This document shows, piece after piece, positions 41,914 through 51,879 of a DNA stretch of 58,705 bases (the first letter of the stretch is position 1; every line of letters starts with the position of its first letter). Origin of the DNA: an uncultured bacterium. GTDB taxonomy: Bacteria > Bacillota > Clostridia > Lachnospirales > Lachnospiraceae. The notes beneath the pieces were generated by a model. That model did not search any database. It was not told the origin of the DNA and was given only the letters and a program-made list of their open reading frames with translations. The DNA lies in NCBI GenBank assembly GCA_947574055.1, contig CANPIC010000014.1:1-58705 (forward strand), written 5' to 3'. The position numbers were made by a program, and so were the translations under genes.

Positions 41914-43947
41914 ATGAAGAAAGCGGATATAGGTGTTGCACTATACGTACTGGCGGCCTTTGTCATGCTGATTGTTCCGATTCCTTCGTGGCTTTTGGAC
42001 ATTTTGCTGGCATTGAATATATCCATTGCCTTTACGATCATGTTTGGCTGTATGTTCGCGACAGAAGTACTGGAAATGTCTTTTTATCCTACCGTACTTT
42101 TGTTCACGACGATTTTTCGTATTGCGCTGAACGTCTCTTCCACGCGTCTGATTCTTAAGACGGGTAATCCGGGAAATGTAGTGCAGGTTTTTGGTAATTT
42201 CGTAGGCGGCGGTGATCTGACCATTGGTATCATCGTATTTTTGATCCTCATAATTGTGCAGTTTATGGTAATCAATAAAGGTTCGGAGCGAGTTGCCGAG
42301 GTTACGGCCAGATTCACCCTGGACGCCATGCCCGGTAAGCAGATGGCCATTGATGCGGATCTGAATACGGGAGCGATCGATGATGAGGAGGCCAAAAAGC
42401 GCAGGGATAAAATACAGGATGAGTCCAGTTTCTTTGGTTCCATGGATGGTGCCGTAAAATATGTAAAGGGAGACGCAACGGCAGGTCTGCTGATTTCAGC
42501 GGTTAATATTATCGGCGGTCTGGCGATGGGGATGCTGCGAAATGGCATGGAGTTTCAGGCAGCTTTGGATAAATATGTGATTCTTACCATTGGCGACGGG
42601 CTGGTAAGCCAGATTCCTTCCCTGCTGATCTCTCTTTCCACGGGTATTTTGGTGACGAAGGGATCAAAAGACGCAGACTTTGGTACCGTGTTGGTGAGCC
42701 AGTTGTTCGGTGTGCCGAAGGTATTGTATTTTGTGGGAAGTACGGTCATTGCACTTGGTATCTTGACACCGTTGAACACGATTCTCTTTCTGATTCTGGG
42801 ATTTTCCTTTATCATTACGGCCAGAATTATGTCCGGTACGCTGGAGACTGCGGGGATTGATTCTCAGATCGAAGCGGAGGAAGCGGCGGCAGAGGAAATC
42901 AGACAGCCGGAAAATGTTACTTCTCTTTTGCAGGTTGATCCGATCGAACTGGAGTTTGGATATGGTATTATACCGCTTGCAGATGTGAATCAGGGCGGTG
43001 ATCTGCTGGATCGTGTGGTTATGATCAGACGTCAGGTGGCGCTGGAACTGGGTACTGTTGTGCCGATTATTCGTCTGCGGGATAACATTCAGCTTAATCC
43101 TAACCAGTATATTATCAAAATCAAGGGGATTCAGGTCAGTGAAGGAGAGATCCTTTTTGACCATTATATGGCCATGAACCCCGGTTATGTGGAAGAAGAG
43201 ATCACGGGTATTCCCACATTTGAACCGTCCTTCCATCTGCCGGCGATCTGGATTACGGAGAATCAGAGAGAGCGGGCCGAGAGTATGGGCTATACGGTAG
43301 TGGACCCTCCGTCCATTATTGCGACGCATCTGACGGAGATCATCAGACAGCATATTGCAGAATTGCTTTCCAGACAGGATGTACAGGGACTGGTGGACAA
43401 TATCAAAGAGAGCAATCCGGTCTTGGTGGAAGAACTGGTGCCGAAGCTGCTTGGTCTTGGTGAGATACAGAAAGTATTGCAGAATCTCTTAAAAGAGGGG
43501 ATATCCATCCGCGATCTGCAAACTGTATTTGAGACACTGGCGGACTATGCCGCTACAACAAGAGATACCGATATCCTGACAGAGTATACCAGGCAGGCAC
43601 TGAAGCGGGCGATTTCCAGCAGATTTTTCCCGGCCAACGAAACAACCAGTGTCCTGACACTGGACCCGAAAATCGAGCAGGAGATCATGGGGAGTGTAAA
43701 GCAGACAGAGCAGGGTGCGTACCTGACGTTGGATCCGGATCGGACCAGAAAGATTATCGCCTCAGCGGAGGCGGAGATCAAAAAGCTGGAAGAACTGGGC
43801 AAAAATCCGATTATCATCACTTCCCCGATTGTCCGTATGTATTTTAAACGGCTGACCGAAGATTATTTTAAAGATTTGATTGTAATTTCCTATAATGAGA
43901 TAGAAGCCAATATTGAATTGCAATCTGTGGGGATGGTGACGGCGTAA
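41914..43947 (+). CDS. flhA: Flagellar export protein FlhA
   Basis: Largest export-gate protein; forms a nonameric ring that docks export substrates. The 677-residue protein has about eight membrane helices in the first 330 residues with the FHIPEP signature FRIALNVSSTRLIL (about 68-81), and a large cytoplasmic domain. The ATG at 41914 follows AAGGAGGGG; an upstream GTG at 41890 lacks support. Its stop overlaps the flhF start by one base. Confidence 0.98.
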   Translation: MKKADIGVALYVLAAFVMLIVPIPSWLLDILLALNISIAFTIMFGCMFATEVLEMSFYPTVLLFTTIFRIALNVSSTRLILKTGNPGNVVQVFGNFVGGGDLTIGIIVFLILIIVQFMVINKGSERVAEVTARFTLDAMPGKQMAIDADLNTGAIDDEEAKKRRDKIQDESSFFGSMDGAVKYVKGDATAGLLISAVNIIGGLAMGMLRNGMEFQAALDKYVILTIGDGLVSQIPSLLISLSTGILVTKGSKDADFGTVLVSQLFGVPKVLYFVGSTVIALGILTPLNTILFLILGFSFIITARIMSGTLETAGIDSQIEAEEAAAEEIRQPENVTSLLQVDPIELEFGYGIIPLADVNQGGDLLDRVVMIRRQVALELGTVVPIIRLRDNIQLNPNQYIIKIKGIQVSEGEILFDHYMAMNPGYVEEEITGIPTFEPSFHLPAIWITENQRERAESMGYTVVDPPSIIATHLTEIIRQHIAELLSRQDVQGLVDNIKESNPVLVEELVPKLLGLGEIQKVLQNLLKEGISIRDLQTVFETLADYAATTRDTDILTEYTRQALKRAISSRFFPANETTSVLTLDPKIEQEIMGSVKQTEQGAYLTLDPDRTRKIIASAEAEIKKLEELGKNPIIITSPIVRMYFKRLTEDYFKDLIVISYNEIEANIELQSVGMVTA

Positions 43948-45203
43948 TGATAATAAAAAAATATCAGGCGAAAACGGAAACGGAAGCCATAAATCGAGCG
44001 AAAAAAGAACTGGGGCCGGGCGTGGTCATAATGAATGTGAGAAAACTCAAGAAAAAAGGCCTCTTTTCTTTTTTAAAATCGCAGATGGTGGAGGTCACTG
44101 TGGCCATGGAGGAGGATGGAAACAGAGCAGAGGCGCCTGTTTCCAGGCCTGTCGCAAAACCTTTGACAGAGCCGGGATATAAAGAAGATCCGGGGCAGTT
44201 TGCGGCGGCAACGGAACGGGAGAGTCTTTTGCCCGACGAGCTTTTAAAAAGCACGATGGAGAGGCCGTCCGTATACAGGGAGCCGGGGGTGCAGGGCGGT
44301 AGCAGGATTGAGGAGAGGCTGGAAAATCTGCAGACTCTGCTGGAAAAGCAATTAAAACCTGCAGAAGAAGAGAAAATTGACAAGGAAGCAGAAAAGGAAA
44401 AGGATGAACTGGCGGCTTTTGTTCAGCTCCTTTACAATATGATGCTGGAAAATGAAGTCAATGAAAAGTATGCCAATGAGATCATAGACGAAATTGAAAA
44501 AAACAGCAGTGCCAATCTGCCGATTGATGCGGTCCTGTCCAATGTATATCAGAAGATGATTTTGAAATTCGGACGCCCTATGAATATTCAGCAGGCTAAG
44601 GCAGGCCCCAAAGTGGTCTTTTTCATCGGACCTACCGGTGTGGGTAAGACTACTACCATAGCCAAGATAGCTTCCAGATTCCGTGTGGATGAGAAGAAAA
44701 ATATCGTACTTCTTACAGCGGATACTTATCGGATTGCAGCGGCGGAACAGCTTCGAACATATGCGAATATACTGGAAGTACCGTTTCGTGTCATCTATTC
44801 AGAGGATGATATGCGCCAGGCACTGCGGGATTTTGGAGCTTATGATTACATCATGGTGGATACGGCCGGTCATTCGCACCAAAATGACAGCCAGCGGGAA
44901 AATATGTCCAGTCTGATCCACTGTGTGGACGGGAGCGCGGAAAGAGAAGTATTTCTGGTGCTCAGCGCCACGACCAAATATAAGGATCTCGTGGGTATTG
45001 CGGATTCATACAGGAGTATTGCGGATTACAAACTGATTTTCACAAAACTGGACGAGACCAGTACGCTGGGAAATCTGCTGAACCTGAAACTCCATACCGG
45101 AGCGGCTCTGTCCTATGTGACATGTGGGCAGAATGTACCGGATGATATTGAAAATTTTAATCCGCAAAAGACAGTAAAACAGTTGCTGGGCGGAAAAAAG
45201 TAA
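43947..45203 (+). CDS. flhF: Flagellar SRP-like GTPase FlhF
   Basis: GTPase of the SRP family that helps set flagellar position and number. The 418-residue protein has a variable N-terminal B domain (1-150), an N domain and the G domain with G1 GPTGVGKTT (228-236), LTADTYRIAAAEQLRTY and DTAGHSH. FlhF and FlhG, encoded next, act as a pair; FlhG stimulates FlhF GTP hydrolysis. Confidence 0.97.
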   Translation: MIIKKYQAKTETEAINRAKKELGPGVVIMNVRKLKKKGLFSFLKSQMVEVTVAMEEDGNRAEAPVSRPVAKPLTEPGYKEDPGQFAAATERESLLPDELLKSTMERPSVYREPGVQGGSRIEERLENLQTLLEKQLKPAEEEKIDKEAEKEKDELAAFVQLLYNMMLENEVNEKYANEIIDEIEKNSSANLPIDAVLSNVYQKMILKFGRPMNIQQAKAGPKVVFFIGPTGVGKTTTIAKIASRFRVDEKKNIVLLTADTYRIAAAEQLRTYANILEVPFRVIYSEDDMRQALRDFGAYDYIMVDTAGHSHQNDSQRENMSSLIHCVDGSAEREVFLVLSATTKYKDLVGIADSYRSIADYKLIFTKLDETSTLGNLLNLKLHTGAALSYVTCGQNVPDDIENFNPQKTVKQLLGGKK

Positions 45204-45221
45204 AGCATGAAGGAGACAGCC

Positions 45222-46106
45222 ATGGATCAGGCGGAACAATTACGCAATATCATAAAAGCGTCTTTGCAGAGAAATAAGCCGCTGGCGAGGGTTATTACGG
45301 TAACAAGCGGAAAAGGCGGGGTGGGAAAATCCAATACGGCGGTAAATCTTGCAATTCAGCTTAAAAAATTGGGGCAGCGTGTCATTATCTTGGATGCGGA
45401 CTTTGGCCTTGCCAATATTGAGATTATGTTCGGAGCGATACCCAAGCATAACCTGAGTGATCTGATCTATCAGGGAAAAAATATCAAAGAGATCATAACC
45501 TGGGGACCGGGCAATGTGGGATTTATTTCGGGAGGAAGCGGGATCGCAGGACTTTCAAATCTGAGCAAAGATTATCTTGCTTACATTATTCAGAATCTGG
45601 AAGAGTTGGATACCATAGCGGACATTATTATTATCGATACCGGAGCGGGCATATCAGATGCTGTTTTGGAATTTCTGGTGGCCAGTGGGGAGATTCTGCT
45701 TGTCACGACCCCGGAACCTACCTCGATTACCGATTCGTATTCGCTGGTCAAAGCCCTGAATCGTCATCCCAGGTATTCCAGGGAAAATTCTCAAATCAAA
45801 GTAATTGCCAATCGGGTGGACAGTACAGATGAGGGAAAGGATCTGTTCAATAAGCTGAATTCTGTTGTTTCCAGATATCTGAAATTACCAATCGAATATA
45901 TGGGTGCAGTGCCTTATGACAGTCAGCTTTCCAAAGCGGTGATGCAGCAGATGCCCGTATCTTTGCAGACTCCCTCCGCAAAGTCGGCACAGGCATATGA
46001 ACGTATTGCCGGCGCACTTATGAAGCAGGACGAAAACAGGAAACTGGTCAAGCGTGGCATGGCTGCCTTTTTCTCTCATATTGTGAATGGGAAGAAAATG
46101 GGGTAA
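45222..46106 (+). CDS. flhG: MinD-like ATPase FlhG (YlxH)
   Basis: MinD/ParA-type ATPase controlling flagellar number and C-ring assembly. The 294-residue protein starts with DQAEQLR (2-8), the motif by which FlhG proteins activate FlhF. It has the deviant Walker A GKGGVGKSN (30-38), Asp60 in ILDADFGLAN and a C-terminal basic amphipathic-looking helix. The start at 45222 is supported by AAGGAGAC (45210-45217); an ATG at 45207 lies before that site. Confidence 0.96.
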   Translation: MDQAEQLRNIIKASLQRNKPLARVITVTSGKGGVGKSNTAVNLAIQLKKLGQRVIILDADFGLANIEIMFGAIPKHNLSDLIYQGKNIKEIITWGPGNVGFISGGSGIAGLSNLSKDYLAYIIQNLEELDTIADIIIIDTGAGISDAVLEFLVASGEILLVTTPEPTSITDSYSLVKALNRHPRYSRENSQIKVIANRVDSTDEGKDLFNKLNSVVSRYLKLPIEYMGAVPYDSQLSKAVMQQMPVSLQTPSAKSAQAYERIAGALMKQDENRKLVKRGMAAFFSHIVNGKKMG

Positions 46107-46114
46107 CGTCTGTT

Positions 46115-46546
46115 ATGAAATGGTGGTTTCGCAGCGGAGGGAAAAGACAGAGAAGGGAATATTATCGTTATAATTGTTGCCTGCCCATGGAAGAGCGGCT
46201 GATGGAAGATGAGGAACAGTCGTGGATGAGAGAGCAGGGCATGCTTGTTGTGGATGATGCGATTCCCATGCACACGAGTATGATGCGCAATATCAGCGGC
46301 GGTGGTATGATGTTTACCGGGACACATAGATACAGGACTGGTGATCTGGTATATGGGAGGTTTCATTTCGGGAGAGATTACCGGTTATGTATGAGGATAC
46401 TGGAAAGCAGCAATGCTGATCAGGAGGGGACGGGAGGATATCGAAACAGGGCCGAATTCGTGGGCATGGAATGGCGGGAGCGGGAACGACTGATCCGTTA
46501 TATTTTCGCCAGAGAGCGTACAGACAGAAAACAGGAGCTGGAATAG
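46115..46546 (+). CDS. PilZ-domain c-di-GMP receptor-like protein
   Basis: Small protein of 143 residues with both c-di-GMP-binding motifs of PilZ domains: RxxxR at Arg14-Arg18 (RREYYR) and NxSxxG at Asn59-Ser61-Gly64 (RNISGGGMMF). It lacks the YcgR N-terminal domain. The position between flhG and cheB suggests a link between c-di-GMP and motility, perhaps motor braking as for YcgR, but the partner is unknown. The ribosome binding site is weak (GGGG). Confidence 0.85.
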   Translation: MKWWFRSGGKRQRREYYRYNCCLPMEERLMEDEEQSWMREQGMLVVDDAIPMHTSMMRNISGGGMMFTGTHRYRTGDLVYGRFHFGRDYRLCMRILESSNADQEGTGGYRNRAEFVGMEWRERERLIRYIFARERTDRKQELE

Positions 46547-46563
46547 AAGAAAAGGGGTATATT

Positions 46564-47637
46564 ATGAAAAAAATTCTTATAGTTGATGACTCAGCACTTA
46601 TGAGAAGGGTATTTTGTGATATAATCAATCAGGATAAACGATTCCAGGTAGTGGACAAAGCTACCAACGGTGTGGAAGCACTGGAACTTCTGACCAGAAA
46701 TACATATGATGCGGTTGTACTGGATGTCAATATGCCCAAGATGAGCGGTCTGGAACTGTTAAAAGAGTTAAAGACCCGCAAAATCGGTGCCAGAGTCATG
46801 ATGGCGAGTACCGATACCCGTGAGGGTGCCAAGACGACAATGGATGCACTGGAACTGGGTGCTCTGGACTTTGTTCATAAGCCGGTGCGTCCCGGTGAAT
46901 GTAGAGGGGATACATTCCGCGACGAGTTTCTCCGTACGTTGGAAGTGGTGGCAGAGAGTCGTCTGGTCATTGCCGAAAAGACGTTCACGGTGGATAATCT
47001 TAAAAGAACAAAGCAGATCGTGGAACTGGCCAAGAAACACTCATCTGTCATATCTGCCAACAAGATCGTGGCGATCGCCAGTTCGACAGGAGGACCGAAG
47101 GCATTACATTCTGTCATAACCAAACTGCCAAAAGATCTGCGTACACCGGTCGTAGTGGTGCAGCATATGCCGGTGGGCTTTACCCAGTCCCTGGCAGAGC
47201 GGCTCAATTCCCTCAGTGAAATTGCGGTTTCAGAAGGCAGGGAAGGCGAAGTTCTGGAAAAAGGGCATGTGTATATCGCCAAGGGCGGCAAACATCTGAA
47301 TATTGATATGAAGGCCGGAAACCGATATGTGCTTCGTTATTCGGATGAACCACCCCGGGAAGGGGTAAAACCATGTGCCAATTACATGTATGAATCATTG
47401 ATAAAAAGTGGGTTTGATGAAATTTTGTGCGTGGTCATGACCGGTATGGGAGCAGATGGTACGAAAGGAATCGTCAATCTGAAAAACAAAAGAAAGATAC
47501 ATGTGCTTGCTCAGGAGCAGAGTACCTGCGCGGTATACGGGATGCCTAAAAGCATTGTCCAGGCAGGGCTTGCGGATGAGGTCGTTCCTCTGGACCAGCT
47601 TGCACAGGAGATTATTTTAAACGTGGGGGTAATGTGA
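46564..47637 (+). CDS. cheB: Chemotaxis protein-glutamate methylesterase CheB
   Basis: Removes methyl groups from chemoreceptors during adaptation. The 357-residue protein has a receiver domain (1-125, phospho-acceptor Asp54) and a methylesterase domain (about 165-357) with Ser174 (ASSTGG), His201 (VQHMPVGFT) and Asp298 (TGMGADG) as the catalytic triad. The ATG at 46564 follows AAAAGGGG; frame extension upstream overlaps the PilZ gene and is rejected. The matching methyltransferase CheR is not in this window. Confidence 0.97.
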   Translation: MKKILIVDDSALMRRVFCDIINQDKRFQVVDKATNGVEALELLTRNTYDAVVLDVNMPKMSGLELLKELKTRKIGARVMMASTDTREGAKTTMDALELGALDFVHKPVRPGECRGDTFRDEFLRTLEVVAESRLVIAEKTFTVDNLKRTKQIVELAKKHSSVISANKIVAIASSTGGPKALHSVITKLPKDLRTPVVVVQHMPVGFTQSLAERLNSLSEIAVSEGREGEVLEKGHVYIAKGGKHLNIDMKAGNRYVLRYSDEPPREGVKPCANYMYESLIKSGFDEILCVVMTGMGADGTKGIVNLKNKRKIHVLAQEQSTCAVYGMPKSIVQAGLADEVVPLDQLAQEIILNVGVM

Positions 47638-47638
47638 T

Positions 47639-49846
47639 ATGGATGTAAGCCAGTATCTGGAGATTTTCATCGACGAGACCAAAGAGCATTTACAGAGTCT
47701 GAATACGCAGATCCTGAATCTGGAGCAGGATTCCGAAAATACGGATACCATTAATGAGATTTTCCGTGCGGCCCATTCACTGAAAGGGATGGCAGGTACC
47801 ATGGGGTATAAGAGGATGCAGAATCTTACCCATGATATGGAAAACGTATTTTCCGAAGTAAGAACCGGTAATATCAAGGTAAAAGCGAATATGATCGATA
47901 TTTTGTTCCAGTGCCTGGATGCATTGGAAGAATATCTGGACAATATTCAGTCCACTGCCGATGAAGGGAGCAATGACAATGAACCCTTGATCAAAGCGCT
48001 GAATCAGATTCTGAGCGGAGAAGTGGAAAGCGAAGAAGTGGCAGAGGAGAAGGTGGCGGAAGTACCAAAGAGCACCGGGAGAAAAGTACATAGAAAAGAA
48101 GACGGTAAATGGGAAGCTATCATATTAAGTGAGAGTGAACGGACCGTGATCGGCAAGGCTCTGGAACAGGGCAAGAAGGTATATGGTCTTACTGTCTATA
48201 TCCAGGAAAGTTGTATTTTAAAGGCGGCCAGGGCGTTTCTGGTATTCAAAGCCATGGAGAGTCTGGGAGAAATTATTGTTTCCAGTCCTTCTGCACAGGA
48301 AATCGAAGACGAGCATTTTGAAACTGATTTCAGTATCTTTGTCCTTTCTGACAGTTCTCTGGATGTGGTGATCGAGGCAGCGCAGTCGGTTTCGGAAATC
48401 GAGAAGGTTGCCGGGGGAGAATGGGACGCATCTTCCGGGCAGACAGCGGCAGCAAACGAAACCGTAAAAGAGGAAGTGACACCTGCTTCAGTAGCGAAGG
48501 AAGCCGAAGAAAAGAGAGCGGCAGCAAGAGAGAATGGACCGGTGGCAGTAACTGAGACTGTGCAGGATAATCCGGCGCTGGCTCCGGCAGTCCATGAAAT
48601 TCGTGAAGTTCGTGAGGAAGCACAGGATGCACCTGTAGCGGCGCCTCCCAAGAATGATAAAAAGCCTGCGGTGAATAAGCCGGTAGTAAATCGTACAGTC
48701 CGGGTAGATATCGAAAAACTTGATTCACTGATGAATCTGGTCAGCGAACTTATTATCGCCAAAAATTCTCTTGTATCAATCAGTGCTTCCGGGAGCAGCG
48801 ATGCTTCCAGCAGTTCGGCTTTCAATGAACAGATCGAATATCTGGAAAGCGTCACAACCAATCTTCATGAATCGGTGATGAAAGTGAGGATGGTTCCCAT
48901 TGAGAGCGTGGTACAGAAATTCCCGCGTATGATCCGTGATCTGCAAAAGAAACTGGGCAAGAAAATGGAACTGTATATGTCTGGTGAAGAGACAGAACTT
49001 GACCGTACCGTGGTGGATGAGATTGGCGATCCGCTGATGCACCTGCTTCGCAATGCGGCCGACCATGGCCTGGAAAGTGCGGAACTGCGGAAAGAAAGAG
49101 GGAAACCGGCAACCGGTTCCATTCATCTGGATGCGTATCAGGACGGTAATAATGTCATTATCGAAGTCAGTGATGACGGCGGCGGGATTAATGTGATCGG
49201 TGTCAAAGAAAGGGCGATTGACAGAGGTGTGATCACACCTGATCAGGCGGAGAACATGAGCGATAAGGATATTGTCAACCTGTTGTTCCTGCCCAGCTTT
49301 TCCACTGCGGAAAAGGTAACCGATGTATCCGGCAGAGGCGTGGGTCTGGATGTGGTGAAGTCCAAGATCGAGGCGCTGAGCGGTGAAGTGGATGTCAAAA
49401 CCAAATACGGTGAAGGCAGTACCTGGACGATCCGTCTGCCTCTGACACTTGCTATTATCCAGGCTCTTATGGTTGTCGTGGGTGATGAAAAATATGCCAT
49501 CTCTCTGGGGTCTATTGAAACGATAGAGAACATTACGGGAGAGGATATCAAATATGTACAGGCAAAAGAAGTGATCAACCTGCGCGGCGCGGTCATTCCG
49601 TTGATCCGTCTGGATGATATGCTCGATATTCCGAAGGAACAGAGAAATGATGATAATCTGGTTGTCGTGATCGTGAGAAAAGGCGACAAACAGGCGGGAC
49701 TGGTGGTAGATGAACTGATCGGTCAGCAGGAGATTGTCATCAAGTCACTGGGGAAATATATCAACAAGTGCAAATTCATCAGCGGAGCCACGATTCTGGG
49801 TGACGGTGAAGTGGCATTGATTCTTGATGCCAATGCAATGTTCTGA
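47639..49846 (+). CDS. cheA: Chemotaxis histidine kinase CheA
   Basis: Kinase that phosphorylates CheY and CheB on signals from chemoreceptors. The 735-residue protein has the P1 Hpt domain (1-105) with His46 in AAHSLKG, a P2 domain (about 155-250), an Ala/Glu/Pro linker (about 255-345), P3 dimerisation (about 350-415), the P4 ATPase with HLLRNAADHG (about 467-476), DDGGGI and GRGVGLDVV, and the P5 CheW-like domain (about 595-735). Complete and of normal length. It starts 1 bp after the cheB stop. Confidence 0.98.
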   Translation: MDVSQYLEIFIDETKEHLQSLNTQILNLEQDSENTDTINEIFRAAHSLKGMAGTMGYKRMQNLTHDMENVFSEVRTGNIKVKANMIDILFQCLDALEEYLDNIQSTADEGSNDNEPLIKALNQILSGEVESEEVAEEKVAEVPKSTGRKVHRKEDGKWEAIILSESERTVIGKALEQGKKVYGLTVYIQESCILKAARAFLVFKAMESLGEIIVSSPSAQEIEDEHFETDFSIFVLSDSSLDVVIEAAQSVSEIEKVAGGEWDASSGQTAAANETVKEEVTPASVAKEAEEKRAAARENGPVAVTETVQDNPALAPAVHEIREVREEAQDAPVAAPPKNDKKPAVNKPVVNRTVRVDIEKLDSLMNLVSELIIAKNSLVSISASGSSDASSSSAFNEQIEYLESVTTNLHESVMKVRMVPIESVVQKFPRMIRDLQKKLGKKMELYMSGEETELDRTVVDEIGDPLMHLLRNAADHGLESAELRKERGKPATGSIHLDAYQDGNNVIIEVSDDGGGINVIGVKERAIDRGVITPDQAENMSDKDIVNLLFLPSFSTAEKVTDVSGRGVGLDVVKSKIEALSGEVDVKTKYGEGSTWTIRLPLTLAIIQALMVVVGDEKYAISLGSIETIENITGEDIKYVQAKEVINLRGAVIPLIRLDDMLDIPKEQRNDDNLVVVIVRKGDKQAGLVVDELIGQQEIVIKSLGKYINKCKFISGATILGDGEVALILDANAMF

Positions 49847-49872
49847 GAAAAACGGGTAAGGAGGATCCTGTC

Positions 49873-50376
49873 ATGGATGAATTAAAGACAAAAGCGGCTT
49901 ATGTGGCAAGTGAGGATGAGGATGGTTATGTGCCGCCTCAGATTACCCAGTTTATCGTTGTGAAATTTGGGGAAGAACAATATGGGATCGACATTAAATA
50001 TGTAGATAATATTGTTCGGATGCAGCATATTACAAGAGTACCGAAAGTATCCAATTATATCAAAGGTGTGATCAATCTCCGCGGTGAAGTTGTTCCTGTG
50101 ATGAGTGTGCGGCTGAAAATGGATCTGGAAGATGATGTGGAAACAAAAGCTACAAGGATCATCATTTTGAAGCTGGAGCAGCACTGCAATATAGGTATTT
50201 TGGTGGATGAAGTAAAAGAAGTGGTTAACCTGGAGGAAAACCAGATTGAAAGAGTCTCCTATGAAACAAAGGATGACAAATCCAATTTTATCTACGGGAT
50301 TGGAAAATATGACGGCGGCCTGATCTCACTTTTGGATCTCAATTCGGTCACGCTTGATAAGGAAGCGCTGTCATAA
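49873..50376 (+). CDS. cheW: Chemotaxis adaptor CheW
   Basis: SH3-fold scaffold joining CheA to chemoreceptors. The 167-residue protein has QFIVVKFGEEQYGIDIKYV (about 23-41), VPKVSNYIKGVINLRGEVVP and NIGILVDEVKEVV, all typical. An N-terminal 20-residue charged extension is variable. The ribosome binding site TAAGGAGGA is strong. Confidence 0.97.
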   Translation: MDELKTKAAYVASEDEDGYVPPQITQFIVVKFGEEQYGIDIKYVDNIVRMQHITRVPKVSNYIKGVINLRGEVVPVMSVRLKMDLEDDVETKATRIIILKLEQHCNIGILVDEVKEVVNLEENQIERVSYETKDDKSNFIYGIGKYDGGLISLLDLNSVTLDKEALS

Positions 50377-50403
50377 TTTTAGCAGGAAGTAGGAAGGTGA
50401 AAC

Positions 50404-51021
50404 ATGGGTAAAGAAATAACTGTGGAAGCAATGTCGGACCAGTATGTTGATGTGTTGAAGGAACTGGGTAATATCGGCGCCGGAAACGCGATGACAGCGC
50501 TGGCACAGATGCTGAACTGTAAAGTGGATATGAAGGTTCCTCAGGTCAGACTGCTGGAGTTTCGTGATGTAGGGGCACTGATTGGCGGGGAAGAACAGAT
50601 CATGGCCGGTATTTATCTGGCTGTGGAGGGAGATATTACCGGCAGTATTATGTTCCTGTTGGGAAAAGATTCGGCAAAACATCTGGTTGCAAAGCTGATG
50701 GGGATGGATATGGGCGGAGATGAGTTCGGGGAAATGGAAATGTCCGCTTTGATGGAGATTGGCAATATCATTACGGGCGCATATCTCAATTCGCTTGCCA
50801 CGATCACCAATCTGAAAATTTTCCCGTCGCCGCCGGCACTCTGTGTTGATATGGCAGGTGCTATTCTGAGTGTTCCGGCGATTGAATTCGGAACGATGGG
50901 TGACAAGATTTTGCTGATACAGTCACAGTTTATGGATGAAGTTGAACTGGACGGCTATTTTATCATGGTTCCGGATATAGAATCTTACGGGAAGATATTG
51001 TCATCTCTGGGGATGGCGTAA
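50404..51021 (+). CDS. cheC: CheY-P phosphatase CheC
   Basis: Phosphatase that works with CheD in adaptation. The 205-residue protein has both active-site helices, Glu20-Asn23 (ELGNIGAGNAMTAL) and Glu118-Asn121 (EIGNIITGAYLNSL). Presence of CheC, CheD and FliY together indicates the Bacillus/Thermotoga type of chemotaxis rather than the enteric CheZ type. Confidence 0.97.
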   Translation: MGKEITVEAMSDQYVDVLKELGNIGAGNAMTALAQMLNCKVDMKVPQVRLLEFRDVGALIGGEEQIMAGIYLAVEGDITGSIMFLLGKDSAKHLVAKLMGMDMGGDEFGEMEMSALMEIGNIITGAYLNSLATITNLKIFPSPPALCVDMAGAILSVPAIEFGTMGDKILLIQSQFMDEVELDGYFIMVPDIESYGKILSSLGMA

Positions 51022-51048
51022 AATAATAAGTGGGAAGAAGTAGGGGAA

Positions 51049-51534
51049 ATGAGTGAAATTATTAAAGTTGGAATGGCCGATTTAAAAGTGTGCAAAAGTC
51101 CCAATGGAGTCACAACATTGGGACTGGGTTCCTGTGTCGGAATCGCGATACGCGATCCGGCCAGTAAGGTAGGGGGACTGGCACATATCATGCTGCCTGA
51201 CAGTACAGTGATCCGCAATAACAGCAATATCCCCAAATTTGCAGACACGGGGATTGAAGCATTGGTAAAACAGGTGGTTGCTGCCGGCGCCAACAGAGGC
51301 AGGCTTGTAGCCAAGATCGCTGGCGGGGCAAAGATGTTTGCTTTTTCCACCAATTCGGAGATGATGGGTGTGGGTGACCGCAATGTGGAAGCAGTGAGGA
51401 GAAAGCTGCAACAGCTGAAGATTCCGATCCTGGCATCTGATACAGGAAAGAATTATGGGCGGACTGTTATCTTCTATCCTGAAACGGGTGATTTTATCAT
51501 TCGAAGTGTGGGAAAGAGTGAATATGTGATTTGA
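51049..51534 (+). CDS. cheD: Chemoreceptor glutamine deamidase CheD
   Basis: Deamidates receptor glutamines and binds CheC. The 161-residue protein shows the catalytic Cys29 (GLGSCVGI) and His46 (LAHIMLP), with the conserved end EMMGVGDRN and DTGKNYGRTV. It is 27 bp after cheC. CheD-CheC interplay sets adaptation in this type of pathway. Confidence 0.97.
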   Translation: MSEIIKVGMADLKVCKSPNGVTTLGLGSCVGIAIRDPASKVGGLAHIMLPDSTVIRNNSNIPKFADTGIEALVKQVVAAGANRGRLVAKIAGGAKMFAFSTNSEMMGVGDRNVEAVRRKLQQLKIPILASDTGKNYGRTVIFYPETGDFIIRSVGKSEYVI

Positions 51535-51546
51535 CTGGGGAATGAG

Positions 51547-51843
51547 ATGAAAACAAAACAAATACCGCTTATTTTAATGCTTCTGGCAGGAGCCATGACG
51601 AGTATCTGCCTGAGAATTATGCGTTATGAGATGGAAACTTTTCTGTGGATATTGCTGATGGTTCTGATCGTTTTTTATATAATCGGCGGCGTGATCAGGC
51701 ATGTCATGGACTCATTCGAGGCAGAGCGGAAGAAGGCAGAGGAAGAACAAGCGGAAAAAGAAGTGTCCGATGAAGGCGAAGTTATTAGGAAAGAAGAAGC
51801 ATCGGATGCTGCGGGGAAAGATACGGAAGGGGTACAGACATAA
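51547..51843 (+). CDS. Small two-helix membrane protein of the fla/che operon
   Basis: I do not recognise a family. The 98-residue protein has two hydrophobic segments (about 5-24 and 33-53) separated by RIMRYEMET, then a Lys/Glu/Ala-rich tail (about 55-98) likely in the cytoplasm and partly helical. It is 12 bp after cheD and 36 bp before sigD, so it is made with them. A role near the motor or in sigma control is possible by position only. Confidence 0.7.
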   Translation: MKTKQIPLILMLLAGAMTSICLRIMRYEMETFLWILLMVLIVFYIIGGVIRHVMDSFEAERKKAEEEQAEKEVSDEGEVIRKEEASDAAGKDTEGVQT

Positions 51844-51879
51844 TATTATAAGGAAGTAAGAGAGCATTGGAGCAGATTT

